A stretch of 64,000 nt of DNA from Planococcus salinus (GTDB lineage Bacteria > Bacillota > Bacilli > Bacillales_A > Planococcaceae), in the NCBI RefSeq assembly GCF_003719725.1, contig NZ_RIAX01000009.1, positions 1 to 64,000 on the forward strand, written 5' to 3'. Made by a program: the position numbers and the translations under genes. Positions 17,419 through 26,612 of the stretch are shown in pieces; the first letter of the stretch is position 1; each line of letters begins with the position of its first letter. Below the pieces are notes generated by a model. It had not been told where the DNA came from. It did no database searches and saw only the letters and a list, made by a program, of their open reading frames with translations.

Positions 17419-18303
17419 CTACGCACCCGGCCGCAGTTCCTGCCGATTGACCCACTCACGGACCATCTCCACATATGCTTCCGGCTCCTCGATTCCCGGC
17501 ATATGGGAACTGTTTTCAAAAACATGAACTTCGGCATCCGGGACCAGGCCTGCATAATACTCAGTTGCTTCCACCGTGGCTTCGTCAAAGCGGCCACAGG
17601 AGAACAAAGCCGGAATGTCAATTTCGTGCAGGCGTCCGGTCGCATCAAACTCCTTCAATGTGCCTGTGACGGTAAATTCGGAAGCGCCCCACATGAAGTT
17701 GTAAATTTGCTGGTTCATGTCTTTCAAACTTTCTTCCATCTCTTTCGGCCACGGATTGACGCGGCACATATGACGTTGATAATAGGCCATCATCGCCTTT
17801 TCATACTCTTCAGAGTCGGTGGTTTGTTCCCGCTCGCTCCGTTCAATCGTCTCCTGGATGTCCTGAGGAAACTGCTTCAAGTAATTACGCTGGTCCTGCT
17901 CCCATCTCCGCGCATCCAATGCCGGTCCGGAGAAAATGACACTGCGGACGCCTTTTGGCTTTTTAAACAAATAAGAAGCTGCCAGCATCGTGCCCCAGGA
18001 ATGGCCGAGCAGATGGAATTCTTCCAGCTTTAATGCCTCGATGACCTGCTCCAGTTCTTCGACATAGCGTTCCACTGTCCAAAGCGACGTGTCCGTCGGC
18101 CGATCTGATTTTCCGCAGCCAAGCTGGTCATAGTGAATCACCGGCCGGTCCGCACCCAACTGACGCAGTGGATCGCTGTCGCTGCTTTTCGCTCCAGGTC
18201 CGCCGTGCAAAACGACCAGCGGAATGCCGGGCCCCTTGCCGGTGATCCGGTACCAGACGTTCCCTCCGGTCATCGGAATAAATCCTTCCGTAACATTGTC
18301 CAT
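17419..18303 (-). CDS. Proline iminopeptidase-family alpha/beta hydrolase
   Basis: This is a 294-residue hydrolase of peptidase family S33. The oxyanion-hole motif HGGPG (about 33-37), the nucleophile Ser102 in GHSWG, an acidic residue in CGRFDEAT and a final His in SSHMPG complete the catalytic triad. The cap region between 130 and 210 has Glu-rich helices as in proline iminopeptidases, which remove N-terminal proline from peptides. Close relatives hydrolyse amino-acid amides or esters, so the substrate is not certain. GGAGG lies before the ATG. Confidence 0.85.
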   Translation of the reverse strand: MDNVTEGFIPMTGGNVWYRITGKGPGIPLVVLHGGPGAKSSDSDPLRQLGADRPVIHYDQLGCGKSDRPTDTSLWTVERYVEELEQVIEALKLEEFHLLGHSWGTMLAASYLFKKPKGVRSVIFSGPALDARRWEQDQRNYLKQFPQDIQETIERSEREQTTDSEEYEKAMMAYYQRHMCRVNPWPKEMEESLKDMNQQIYNFMWGASEFTVTGTLKEFDATGRLHEIDIPALFSCGRFDEATVEATEYYAGLVPDAEVHVFENSSHMPGIEEPEAYVEMVREWVNRQELRPGA

Positions 18304-18488
18304 CTCTCCGTACCTCCTCTTTGTTACTTAAAAACCATTTCTCCGTCAAACGGAAAATTCCTTTATTTCAGCATGACTGCCCTTCTTTACTGAATTTGAT
18401 TCCCGCAGCGCGGAAAACTGTTAATAGAGCCGCCAACCTATTATACTTTAAGTAGTCAGAAATTTTAAATAAAAAAAGGAGGATACTT

Positions 18489-19799
18489 GTGAACAAAACA
18501 AAAACAGCGGTTGAGACATTGTTCGTGAACCATTTTGTAGACGGCATTCTAGATCCGGGAAAAGAAATGCTAGGACCTGTGAAAGACGGCGGAACAATTA
18601 TTGCCAATACGGCGCCAGGCTGTTGGGGACCGATGATCACACCAAGCATCATCGGCGGCCATGAAGTGACGAAGCCGGTTTACGTCGAGGGGGCTGAACC
18701 CGGAGACGCCATCGCCATTCGGATCGAATCGATTACCGTGACATCACACGCCACTGCTTCCGGCAACGATAAAATGATTGAAGACCGGGCAGACGGCGAC
18801 GGCTACGTGGCTGCGAAATGTCCGGAATGCGGTACCAAGAACCCGGAAACGGTCATCAAAGGCATTGGTATGGAAGCGATACGCTGCGCAAACTGTGGAG
18901 CGGACGCGACGCCTTTCGTCTTTACGAACGGCTATACGATTTTCTTCGGTGAAAAAGGCGATGTCGGTTTGACCTTGCCGCAGGAAGCTGCCGAAACGAT
19001 TGCGCGCGACGGCCGCGCCTATATGAAAACACCTGACGAATCTGTGCAGAACCCGGTGGTGACATTTGCGCCGCATGATTTGGTCGGCACAATGGCACGC
19101 ATGCGCCCTTTCCTGGGGCAACTTGGGACAACGCCATCGCGCCCGACACCCGACTCACATAACGCCGGCGACTTCGGCTCATTCCTGGTCGGCGCACCGC
19201 ATGATTATTCGGCCACGCAAGAAGAACTGGAAACGCACCGCACCGACGGCCATTTGGATGTCAACCGTGTGCGGGCGGGTGCTGTATTGATCTGCCCTGT
19301 GAAAGTTGCCGGAGGTGGTGTCTATCTCGGTGATATGCACGCCATGCAAGGCGACGGCGAAATTGCCGGCCACACAACCGACGTCTCCGGCATCGCCCAT
19401 CTTCAGGTCAGTGTGCTGAAAGGGATGAACATCCAAGGGCCGATCCTGCTGCCGAATGTGGAAGACCTGCCATACACAGCGAAACCGTTTACTGCAGAAG
19501 AAAAGCAATCTGCCCGCCAGATTGCAGACAAGTGGAACGTCGCCAAGATTGAAGAGTCGTATCCGGTATCGTTTATCGGCTCAGGACCGAACTTGAATGA
19601 CGCAACGGAAAACGGCCTGAAACGTGCCGCTGATTTCTTCGGTGTCACTGTCCCGGAAATCATGAACCGCTCGACGATTACCGGTGCCATCGAAATCGGC
19701 CGGCATCCGGGTGTTGTCACGGTTACCTTCCTGGCGCCAGAGCAGTATTTGCGGAAAACGGATTTGTTCGAGCTGGCGAAAACCCAATACGGACAATGA
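18489..19799 (+). CDS. Acetamidase/formamidase family protein
   Basis: This 436-residue protein has the FmdA/AmdA fold. PGCWGPMITPSIIGGHEV and GDMHAMQGDGEIAGH (with the conserved metal- and amide-binding acid/His residues) are diagnostic. It would hydrolyse short amides to ammonia and a carboxylate. Unlike the shorter bacterial acetamidases, it has a zinc-ribbon-like insertion at about 112-142 (CPECG ... CANCG). AAAGGAGG sits about 6 nt before a GTG start. No amide transporter is adjacent. Confidence 0.85.
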   Translation: MNKTKTAVETLFVNHFVDGILDPGKEMLGPVKDGGTIIANTAPGCWGPMITPSIIGGHEVTKPVYVEGAEPGDAIAIRIESITVTSHATASGNDKMIEDRADGDGYVAAKCPECGTKNPETVIKGIGMEAIRCANCGADATPFVFTNGYTIFFGEKGDVGLTLPQEAAETIARDGRAYMKTPDESVQNPVVTFAPHDLVGTMARMRPFLGQLGTTPSRPTPDSHNAGDFGSFLVGAPHDYSATQEELETHRTDGHLDVNRVRAGAVLICPVKVAGGGVYLGDMHAMQGDGEIAGHTTDVSGIAHLQVSVLKGMNIQGPILLPNVEDLPYTAKPFTAEEKQSARQIADKWNVAKIEESYPVSFIGSGPNLNDATENGLKRAADFFGVTVPEIMNRSTITGAIEIGRHPGVVTVTFLAPEQYLRKTDLFELAKTQYGQ

Positions 19800-19800
19800 C

Positions 19801-19838
19801 AAAAAGCCGTCATTCTTTTTTTGGAATGGCGGCTTTTT
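19801..19838 (+). terminator. Bidirectional terminator
   Basis: AAAAAGCCGTCATTC and GGAATGGCGGCTTTTT form an almost perfect stem between convergent genes. Confidence 0.85.
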
Positions 19839-19862
19839 ATAGTTCTGCATTCGGTTTTCTCT

Positions 19863-20543
19863 TCACTTTCTGTAATTCATCTGGCTAAAAACAATGCGCA
19901 TGAATTCATCAAACGTAGAAGAATAACGGTGCCAGTGATGATACCATTTCCTGATGGTGTCGAGCAGCCAGAACGGTACCGGTTTGCCATCGATGAGCGA
20001 ATAATACTCTTCATAAGCTTTTTTCAGGTGCTCCCAGCGAAAATCATTGCCGGACTTATTATATTCAGAAACATCGAGCAGTTTGGCACGTCCATGCTGC
20101 AATAAAATATTCTTCAAATGAATATCCCGCGGATTCAAACCAATTTGCCGGATATAGTCCCTGGCATCTTCCACGTCCTGAATCGCCTGTTTTGGAACGT
20201 AAATTCCCTGCAGAAGACAATCAAACAAAGTAGGCCCTTCTTCATATTTCAGAATGAGCAAACGGTCATCCTTGCCGTAACAACTGGAGAAGTAAGGAGA
20301 TGAACCGATTTGTCCATAGACTTCCGCTTCGGACTCAAGCTTGTCTTTTTTTCCTTCCGCGTAAACTTTAAAGGCATATTCCGGAATCAGGGAAGATTGA
20401 AACACTGCCGCATCCGTCCCGACTCCTATGCAGCGAAACCCATCCACAGCGCCAAATACGCTGACAGGTTCATTGTCAGCGCTCGCTGTCACTTTGATGT
20501 CTGCAAGTGAACTCGCCGCAGCTTGCCAGTTACGTCGCTCCAT
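19863..20543 (-). CDS. Protein kinase-like protein, short form
   Basis: This 226-residue protein resembles the small YrzF-like kinases of Bacillus. A glycine-rich start (VGTDAAVFQS), a Lys in YAFKVYAEG, a catalytic-loop equivalent NPRDIHLKNIL (in place of HRDxxxxN) and a metal-binding Asp in KLLDVSEY are visible. All key residues are present, but the C-lobe is short. The role is unknown. GAGGAGAG lies about 6 nt before the ATG. Confidence 0.75.
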   Translation of the reverse strand: MERRNWQAAASSLADIKVTASADNEPVSVFGAVDGFRCIGVGTDAAVFQSSLIPEYAFKVYAEGKKDKLESEAEVYGQIGSSPYFSSCYGKDDRLLILKYEEGPTLFDCLLQGIYVPKQAIQDVEDARDYIRQIGLNPRDIHLKNILLQHGRAKLLDVSEYNKSGNDFRWEHLKKAYEEYYSLIDGKPVPFWLLDTIRKWYHHWHRYSSTFDEFMRIVFSQMNYRK

Positions 20544-20796
20544 GCCATCTCTCCTCTACATTTATCAATGACTTGAAATCTGCATATATGGAAAAAGCCG
20601 CCCTTTCCTGATCAGAGCGGGTAGGCAGCGTTCAGTAAATCTCCAAAACATGTCATTCTCAAATTCGCTTGCACAATAAAATACTTTTCATTCTTTCTAC
20701 TTCTATTATACCGCTAACAAAATATTATTTACAGACTACACTTCCCGCAATTCCTGCCCTATACTGTTTTATACAATACGAAGGAGGCAGATTAAT

Positions 20797-21213
20797 ATGG
20801 CTGAACAAAAAGACGTCTTGGATCACGGTCCTTTCTTTCACGGAACAAAAGCGGCATTAATGATCGGAGATCTCTTAGCACCACAGCATCTATCCAATTA
20901 CCAGGATAAAAAATCTAATTATATCTACTTCACAGCCACATTGGACGCTGCTAAATGGGGCGCTGAATTAGCGGCATCCAACTCACCGGAAAGAATTTAT
21001 ATTGTAGAACCGACGGGTGATTTTGAAAATGATCCGAACTTGACTGATAAACGATTTCCCGGAAACCCCACCCGTTCTTACAGATCCAAATCTCCTTTGA
21101 AGATCATCGCTGAATTAGGTTCGTGGGAAAGGCATTCCAATGACGAAATCGATCATATGCTTACTTCCCTAAAGGCACTGCGCGATCAAGGAAAGGCAAT
21201 TATCATTGATTGA
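20797..21213 (+). CDS. arr: Rifamycin ADP-ribosyltransferase (Arr)
   Basis: This 138-residue protein matches Arr over its full length: FFHGTKAALMIGDLL at the start, IYFTATLDAAKWGAELA, YIVEPTGDFENDPNLT, KRFPGNPTRSYRS, and a closing helix with DHMLTSLKALRDQGKAII. Arr transfers ADP-ribose from NAD+ to the C23 hydroxyl of rifamycins and inactivates them; chromosomal copies may have an unknown natural role. The ATG follows GGAGGC by about 8 nt. It stands alone with no integron or transposon signature, so a native gene is likely. Confidence 0.9.
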   Translation: MAEQKDVLDHGPFFHGTKAALMIGDLLAPQHLSNYQDKKSNYIYFTATLDAAKWGAELAASNSPERIYIVEPTGDFENDPNLTDKRFPGNPTRSYRSKSPLKIIAELGSWERHSNDEIDHMLTSLKALRDQGKAIIID

Positions 21214-21559
21214 TTTCTAATAGCTTGATGGCCGGTCAGATTTTTGGCCTCTCCCTCTTTTGTCAGAAAAATACGTGCCAGTAAAAGGTCACTCGAATGA
21301 CTTTAAGAGAGCGCAAAAATAAATTATTTAAATTTTCAAAATACCATTGTATATTTTTGATTATTGTTATAGAATGAGCGTGCACATAATAAAAATTTAT
21401 CATTTCCAGGGTATTTACAGAAATATTCATTTCTATTTTTAATACCCGATTAAAGGAGGTCTTATTCTCTCAAAGTCCATCATTAGGAAAGTTCCCAGCT
21501 CTATGCCCCTTCTGCTTAGAGGATGAACACATTCTAACTATGAAATGGAGAGAAGAAGA
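21214..21559. other. Intergenic, leader of the secreted-protein gene
   Basis: This is AT-rich non-coding sequence. An AAAGGAGG site at about 21453 is followed by no ORF of useful length. I see no known riboswitch. Confidence 0.4.
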
Positions 21560-22141
21560 ATGAAAAAATTTTTTACGATTGTGATGGCGGTTTTTCTGAT
21601 ATTTGGTATTAGTTCTACTGCAGCTTTTGCAGATGGTGATCACAATGATGGCCACAAGTACGAGGAGAAAGATAAAAAAGGTAATAACAACAACGACAAC
21701 GGTAAATCTCATAACAACAAAAAAGACGACAACGGCAAATCCCATAACAACAAAAAAGACGACAACGGCAAATCCCATAACAACAAAAAAGACGACAAAC
21801 GCCATAACGACAATGGCAAAAACCATAACGATAAAAAAGACAATAAACGCCACAACGACAACGGCAAAAACCATAACGACAAAAAAGACGACAAACGCCA
21901 TAACGACAATGGCAAAAACCATGACGGCAAAAAAGAAGACAAACGCCACAACGACAATGGCAAATACAATGACGGCAAGAATGAATACAAATTCTATAAA
22001 AATTTCTACCTTCATAAACATGCTTACTACAAAAACGGCAAAAAACACTATTACTGGCAAAAGCATTTCTACCAAAAAAACAAGAAGTTACATGGCCATG
22101 ACGATGATGATGACCATGGCAAAAAGCATAAACGCCATTAA
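21560..22141 (+). CDS. Secreted low-complexity His/Lys/Asp/Asn repeat protein
   Basis: This 193-residue protein starts with a signal peptide (MKKFFTIVMAVFLIFG then SSTAAFADG, probable AXA-type cleavage). About 110 residues of repeats follow, built from NGKSHNNKKDD and NGKNHNDKKDDKRHND units. The C-terminal 60 residues are rich in His, Lys, Tyr and Phe and end in DDDDDHGKKHKRH. The DNA shows matching 33-nt tandem repeats. A His/Asp-rich exported protein could bind metal or cell-wall polymers; this is inference. The ATG at 21560 follows GGAGAGAAG. Confidence 0.8.
   Translation: MKKFFTIVMAVFLIFGISSTAAFADGDHNDGHKYEEKDKKGNNNNDNGKSHNNKKDDNGKSHNNKKDDNGKSHNNKKDDKRHNDNGKNHNDKKDNKRHNDNGKNHNDKKDDKRHNDNGKNHDGKKEDKRHNDNGKYNDGKNEYKFYKNFYLHKHAYYKNGKKHYYWQKHFYQKNKKLHGHDDDDDHGKKHKRH
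21700..21985 (+). repeat. In-gene tandem repeats (about 33 and 48 nt)
   Basis: AACGGCAAATCCCATAACAA and its variants recur with a period of about 33 nt, passing into 45-51 nt units with KRHNDNGKNHND. The repeat keeps the reading frame open on the coding strand and also leaves long open frames on the complement. Confidence 0.8.
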
Positions 22142-22146
22142 TCAGT

Positions 22147-22194
22147 AAAAAAGGAACAGGCTCCCTGCTAGATGCAAGGGACCTGTTCTTTTTT
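22147..22194 (+). terminator. Terminator of the repeat-protein gene
   Basis: AAAAAAGGAACAGG and CCTGTTCTTTTTT form the outer arms of the stem, with an inner CCCT/AGGG. Confidence 0.9.
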
Positions 22195-22345
22195 GTGCGT
22201 TCCATCAGGTTTTCAAAAAGTCCACGAACCGATTTTATTTCCAGAGACATGTTCTTCTGCTGTTATTGGTATACTTAACTAAAGGCAGCGCAGACAAGGC
22301 GTACAAAAAGGGCGGATTGAATAGAAACGATTAAAGCCGACAGGT

Positions 22346-23118
22346 GAATTTATTCATACTTATGCATCTACTGAAGACGAGAAAGAATTATAACAGTTGG
22401 AAATGCGTTCTTTTTTTGGCAAAGATACAGAAACGAAAATCATCAAAAGCTCATGCGGCATTGATCCGAGCAGAAGCCCGTTTATCAAAGAGCGGATTGA
22501 GGGGCTGTTTGAAGCCACGGCACTGCCGGATATTTTGAAGCAGTCGGCTGAGGTGTATATGGAAATGGCCGCATTTTAAATGATTTTCCCGAAAATCAAC
22601 GGGCTGGCTGTGTCTGATAACGTGGATTTCGGGGAAAAAGCGAAATTGAACGGTTGATCGGTGCTGCCATTACCGGGGAAGCGGTTGTCCACAACCCCGA
22701 TGTCACGTTCGGACTTATGCCATTCGAGTGACGCTGGTATTTTGGCATATACCAGCAAAGCGAGGCTGTTTAGTTTACGCATCAGCAAAAACCGCGCGAG
22801 TATTCCGCAGCGCTGAGCACAAGAGTGGCACGCGCGGTCGCCAATATCGCTGTTTCTGAGCCTGCTGGAGTCAAAGCAATCGATCCGTGCTGCGGAATCC
22901 AAACGAAATTGGTCGAGGCATTGTCGATGGGGATTGATATTGTCAGGCGGGATATTAACCCGATTGTGATTCATGGTTCAAGGGAAAACATCGCATATTT
23001 CGGATTGACGGGAAAAGTCGATTCGGGGCAATCGCCGACATCAAACAGCAATATGACGTAGCCATCATTGACCTGCCCTATCATCTTTATACACGCATAA
23101 CGCTTGATGAATAACAGG
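22346..23118 (+). pseudogene. Degraded TRM11-type RNA methyltransferase
   Basis: Pieces of a TRM11-family SAM-dependent methyltransferase are spread over three frames. They read FIHTYASTEDEKEL, then MRSFFGKDTETKI with DPSRSPFIKERIE, then GEAVVHNPDVTFG, KPREYSAALSTRVARAV, and ANIAVSEPAGVKAIDPCCGI. The last piece is the cofactor site, with GI-Q in place of the usual G-I-G. DLPYHLYTR comes near the end. There is a TAA at 22391, another stop after MEMAAF, further stops around 22648-22790, and truncation after the DLPY motif. The gene cannot make a protein. It may be a decaying paralogue of a functional copy elsewhere. Confidence 0.85.
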
Positions 23119-23208
23119 AAATTGAGAATAGGATGGAAAGCATCGTTTTGATGAGATGCTTTTTTATTTTTTCATAGAAGGAAGCCTCTCTCCTTTTTCA
23201 AGGATTTC

Positions 23209-23532
23209 TTATCCCTCATTATCCGGGCGGCTTTCCTCTTTCTTGCTGTAAAATTCATAAGCAAAATAGCCACCCAATAAACCGATACTCGCGCCAAAGA
23301 CAATTCCGATTGCTAATGAGATTGGAAAGAACAAGCTGAAAATTATACCCAAAGCGCTTCCGAAAATCATCCCAACAGGAATTAAACTATCCAATAAATC
23401 TTGGGCAGACGCTGATTTTTTCTTGCCAAGGGCGTCTCGCTTTTGCTTGAGTCTGTTAATGACAAACAATGCAATCGCTCCTACTGCCACAATCGGCAAG
23501 ACTATAAGGACAATTTCAAATGCCGTTTCCAT
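23209..23532 (-). CDS. Small membrane protein (107 aa)
   Basis: An N-terminal helix (about 6-27) and a basic stretch (RLKQKRDALGKKK) are followed by two Gly-rich helices (about 50-92). The Gly zipper-like spacing (GSALGIIF, GIVFGASIGLLGG) suggests tight helix packing. The tail is acidic and basic. The family is unknown. AGAGG is placed about 10 nt before the ATG. Confidence 0.65.
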   Translation of the reverse strand: METAFEIVLIVLPIVAVGAIALFVINRLKQKRDALGKKKSASAQDLLDSLIPVGMIFGSALGIIFSLFFPISLAIGIVFGASIGLLGGYFAYEFYSKKEESRPDNEG

Positions 23533-23717
23533 ATGAAAACCTCTTTCGTATTCGGATTCGTGGATTCCTGTCGTTACCTTCTACTGTCAATGGTAAACGA
23601 ACTCAGTTGAAACAGCCACTTCCACCTGTTTCTCGAAACCTCCAATACTCTCAATATCTGGAATTTTTTCAGAATCGCTTAAATTTTTTTACTCAGTTAG
23701 CGATTATATTCTCCCGT

Positions 23718-24452
23718 TTATAATTTTCCCGTCAAGCCGCCATCAATCACAAAATCAGCCCCGGTGACATAGCTGGATTCATCTGAAGCCAAGTATACAA
23801 CCATGTTGCTCACTTCCACCGGCTGGGCTGTGCGCTGCAAAGGAATTTCCCTAGCCAGCTTACTGACTCGGCTTTTCCTGACCATCGGCGTTTCGGTAAT
23901 TCCGGGATGAACGGAATTCACACGGATTCCCTCCGCTCCGAACTCGATGGCTGCACTTTTTGTCATGCCACGTATGGCAAATTTTGAAGCGCTGTAAGCT
24001 ATCGACTCACTGTTCCCTTTCAAACCGCTAATAGAAGAAATGTTAATGATAGAACCATTCTCCGTTTTCCTCATTGACGAAAGTACATACTTCATCCCTA
24101 GAAAGACCGAGACTTGGTTGATATCTATGACTCTCCGATATTGTGCTTCTGTCATTTTTTCTATTGATTTGAGCAAAGCAATCCCTGCATTGTTCACCAA
24201 CACGCTGACCGGCCCAAATGCTGATTCCGTCTCAGCGACTACCCTTTCCCAATCCAATGACTTCGTGACGTCATGCTTCATGAACTTGACGTCTCTTCCC
24301 AGTTCAGTTGCCATCGCTTCACCTTCTTTTTCCAAAATATCGGTGATCATAACTTTCGCCCCTTCTTCTGAAAACCTTTTCGCATGCGATGCCCCCATCC
24401 CTCTGGCGCCTCCGGTTATAATCGCCACTTTGCCATCCAATCTGCCCATCAT
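23718..24452 (-). CDS. SDR-family oxidoreductase
   Basis: This is a 244-residue classical SDR. It shows cofactor motif TGGARGMG, acidic Asp in MITDILE (NAD preference), NNAG, Ser in ISSISG, YSASK and an end with VTGADFVIDGGLTG. This is the 3-alpha/20-beta hydroxysteroid dehydrogenase-like or glucose dehydrogenase-like group. The substrate is unknown. AGGAGGAG lies close to two adjacent ATG codons (24452 and 24449); either may be used. Confidence 0.9.
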   Translation of the reverse strand: MMGRLDGKVAIITGGARGMGASHAKRFSEEGAKVMITDILEKEGEAMATELGRDVKFMKHDVTKSLDWERVVAETESAFGPVSVLVNNAGIALLKSIEKMTEAQYRRVIDINQVSVFLGMKYVLSSMRKTENGSIINISSISGLKGNSESIAYSASKFAIRGMTKSAAIEFGAEGIRVNSVHPGITETPMVRKSRVSKLAREIPLQRTAQPVEVSNMVVYLASDESSYVTGADFVIDGGLTGKL

Positions 24453-24526
24453 CCAACTCCTCCTCTTTTTTAGGCAATGATTAATTATTCTGCAGCTCGC
24501 TGTTTTTATTCGAGATTGCAGAAAGG

Positions 24527-25019
24527 GTGTTACGCTTGAAAGCGATGTTACGGGTGTTGGCTTTTTCTTTAATCGGTGGTTATCTTTTCAGCCTGCTGCA
24601 CATTCCGATCCCATGGATGCTTGGTCCAATTGTTGTCGTTATATTAACCCAATTCATTTATAAAGAACCGCTCAAATGGTCTGGAAAAATGCGCGATTTA
24701 GGCGTTGTCATGGTCGGTACGGTGATTGGTATACAATTTAATATCAGTTTATTCGGCATGATGAAATCTATTTTGTTTTATATGATTACATTGAACGTCA
24801 TCTTAATCGATGGCTCGATTGGCATTGCCTTTTTGGCAGGAAAATGGTCGAAGATTCCGCTGAAAGCTGCTGTACTGGCCGCTATGCCGGGAGGTTTAGG
24901 TCAGATTATTGTCTTTGCCGAAGAAGAAAAGCTAAAGAAATCGGCATCATTTCTTATTTTCAAGTCATTCGGCTCCTGTTGGTCGTTGGGTTCGTACCAT
25001 TTATCGTTGCAGGTTAGGT
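24527..25019 (+). pseudogene. Truncated, frameshifted AbrB-type permease
   Basis: The first about 140 residues match the AbrB membrane duplication family: GGYLFSLLHIPIPWMLGP, then PGGLGQIIVFAEEEKL. The frame then changes: the continuation EIGIISYFQVIRLLLVVGF is read in another frame (from about 24930) and stops at TAG 25016. A full protein has about 350 residues with a second duplicated half, which is missing. The gene therefore has both a frameshift and a C-terminal deletion. Intact members are proposed transporters. Confidence 0.8.
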
Positions 25020-25259
25020 CATGAACAAACCATCCACTGATACGAAACTGACCATCGGTTTCGTATTATTGTCGCAATTCAATTCGAATAATATAGGACT
25101 TCATCTTATATACCACCTTTCTTAACTCGATTGTACCAAGAAACCGCCAATTGTTTGGCCTTTTCTTTTCTAGCGCGGAGCAATCACTAACCAACGTTTA
25201 TCTCCGCATCCTTTTGGGAATATAAATTAAAACAAAAACTGTTATGAAAGGGCGGTTAT

Positions 25260-25457
25260 ATGAGCGATCACCAATCATCTGCACAAGAAAAGAACATTCA
25301 GAAAATGAACGAGCTGATTGAAGAAAAGGATGCGGAAACTTCAAAACAGCAAAATTCCAATACACAGGAACAAAAAAACCAATCGATAAAAGATAATGCC
25401 CGTACGCCAGACGAAAACAATAAGTTAACGAACAGCGACAATAACCGAAATCCTTGA
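25260..25457 (+). CDS. Small hydrophilic Asn/Gln/Lys-rich protein (65 aa)
   Basis: This is a highly charged, low-complexity protein with no Cys, Trp, Phe or Tyr, and a probable helix at about 8-25. AAAGGGCGG lies about 6 nt before the ATG, and it has its own terminator. It resembles small intrinsically disordered proteins in spore formers, but the family is not recognised. Confidence 0.6.
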   Translation: MSDHQSSAQEKNIQKMNELIEEKDAETSKQQNSNTQEQKNQSIKDNARTPDENNKLTNSDNNRNP

Positions 25458-25488
25458 GGATTCGTTATCTATCGCAAAACGTAAACAC

Positions 25489-25528
25489 AAACGGCCAGCA
25501 AATTGCCCCCTAATTTGCTGGCCGTTTT
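25489..25528 (+). terminator. Rho-independent terminator
   Basis: AAACGGCCAGCAAATT and its complement flank an 8-nt loop, and a T run follows. Confidence 0.9.
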
Positions 25529-25714
25529 GTTGATTGTGCAAGGATGTACATCAAACTGCTCGGCACATATTCTGTAAAACCAAAAGTCATGGTATTATAA
25601 AATCAAATTATTGTTAATATCGAGATCTCTCATCATGTATTTAACATAATTTCATTGCTGAGCTTACGTGCCCTACTTCCTGGAAGCAGTCCAAAAAGAA
25701 AGGCGGCGCTGAGG

Positions 25715-26536
25715 ATGTTTGAGGAAATGAGATCCCGGTTTGTATTTGGCTGGATGTTGAGTGCGTCCATCGTGGCGATATTCATCGTGCTGCAGGCCAC
25801 GGAAAACGTGCTCCTCACCGGTGTCTTGATGCAGTTGGTTTTCTACATCGTCCTGCCGGCGTGGCTTCTCGGCCACCACTTTAAAAAACGCAACGTGAAA
25901 CTGCGCCAGGTCGTCTTCTTCCATGGAACTGCGCGCTGGTTATTGCCGGTCTTCGGACTTACAGTGCTGGTGGTGGCGTTTTCCATGAGCATCTATTGGC
26001 TGCTGATGCGGGCGCTCATCCCCATTGCTCCCACTGCCATCGATGTTGCACTCACGCCGCAGCCACTCCCCGATGCAGTATGGTATTTGATCGCAACCGG
26101 CTTCGTAATAGCGGTCATTGCACCAATCGCGGAAGAATTCGTGTTTCGCGGGCTGGTTTTGAATCGGCTGATCGCGACGTTCGGCTTCTGGAATGGGCTC
26201 GGCTTGACGAGTCTGATCTTCGGCATATTCCACATCAACTTTTTCGGTGCTTTTCTGTTCGCAGTGGTGGCGTCGCTGCTGTATGTGAAGACCGGCAATC
26301 TGCTTGTGCCGATTTTACTGCACATCGCCAACAACACTGTCGCCGTCTATCAAAGTTTCGTCAATCCATCTTTTCCGCAATGGCTGAGGGTAATGAATAT
26401 CAATGACCTGTATACGAAAAGCATTCCGAACCTGATTGTGCTGATCATTAGTTTGGCGCTGCTGTTGTTCATCATCTTGCGGCTGGCCAGGGACCCGGAG
26501 AACAAGATAGAAGAACTTCGCGTCTTTTGGAAATGA
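25715..26536 (+). CDS. CPBP-family intramembrane metalloprotease
   Basis: This is a 273-residue protein with about eight membrane helices. The ABI/CPBP motifs are present: EEFVFRGL (EExxxR), FGIFHINFFG (FxxxH) and a third His in LLHIANN. These proteases cleave prenylated or peptide substrates in the membrane, and several process or protect against bacteriocins. No bacteriocin genes are adjacent. I placed the start at 25715, 9 nt after AAAGGCGG; an upstream in-frame start at 25655 lacks an SD. Confidence 0.85.
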   Translation: MFEEMRSRFVFGWMLSASIVAIFIVLQATENVLLTGVLMQLVFYIVLPAWLLGHHFKKRNVKLRQVVFFHGTARWLLPVFGLTVLVVAFSMSIYWLLMRALIPIAPTAIDVALTPQPLPDAVWYLIATGFVIAVIAPIAEEFVFRGLVLNRLIATFGFWNGLGLTSLIFGIFHINFFGAFLFAVVASLLYVKTGNLLVPILLHIANNTVAVYQSFVNPSFPQWLRVMNINDLYTKSIPNLIVLIISLALLLFIILRLARDPENKIEELRVFWK

Positions 26537-26612
26537 TTTTCCAAGGTTTGCACGAAATGATAATCTGTCCCTGATTATACAACACGGATGATCAGTATCC
26601 CGAGTTGTCCCT

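Noticed and set aside
17090-17455. Minus-strand 121-codon ORF after the iminopeptidase gene
   Set aside because: It crosses the gene's terminator, overlaps its 3' end in another frame and has no SD.
21430-21545. Riboswitch-like leader before the secreted protein
   Set aside because: Checked for c-di-GMP, c-di-AMP and purine aptamer cores; none match.
21615-22250. Long Cys/His-rich or hydrophobic minus-strand frames opposite the repeat protein
   Set aside because: They are shadows created by the low-complexity repeat; the + strand has the signal peptide and SD.
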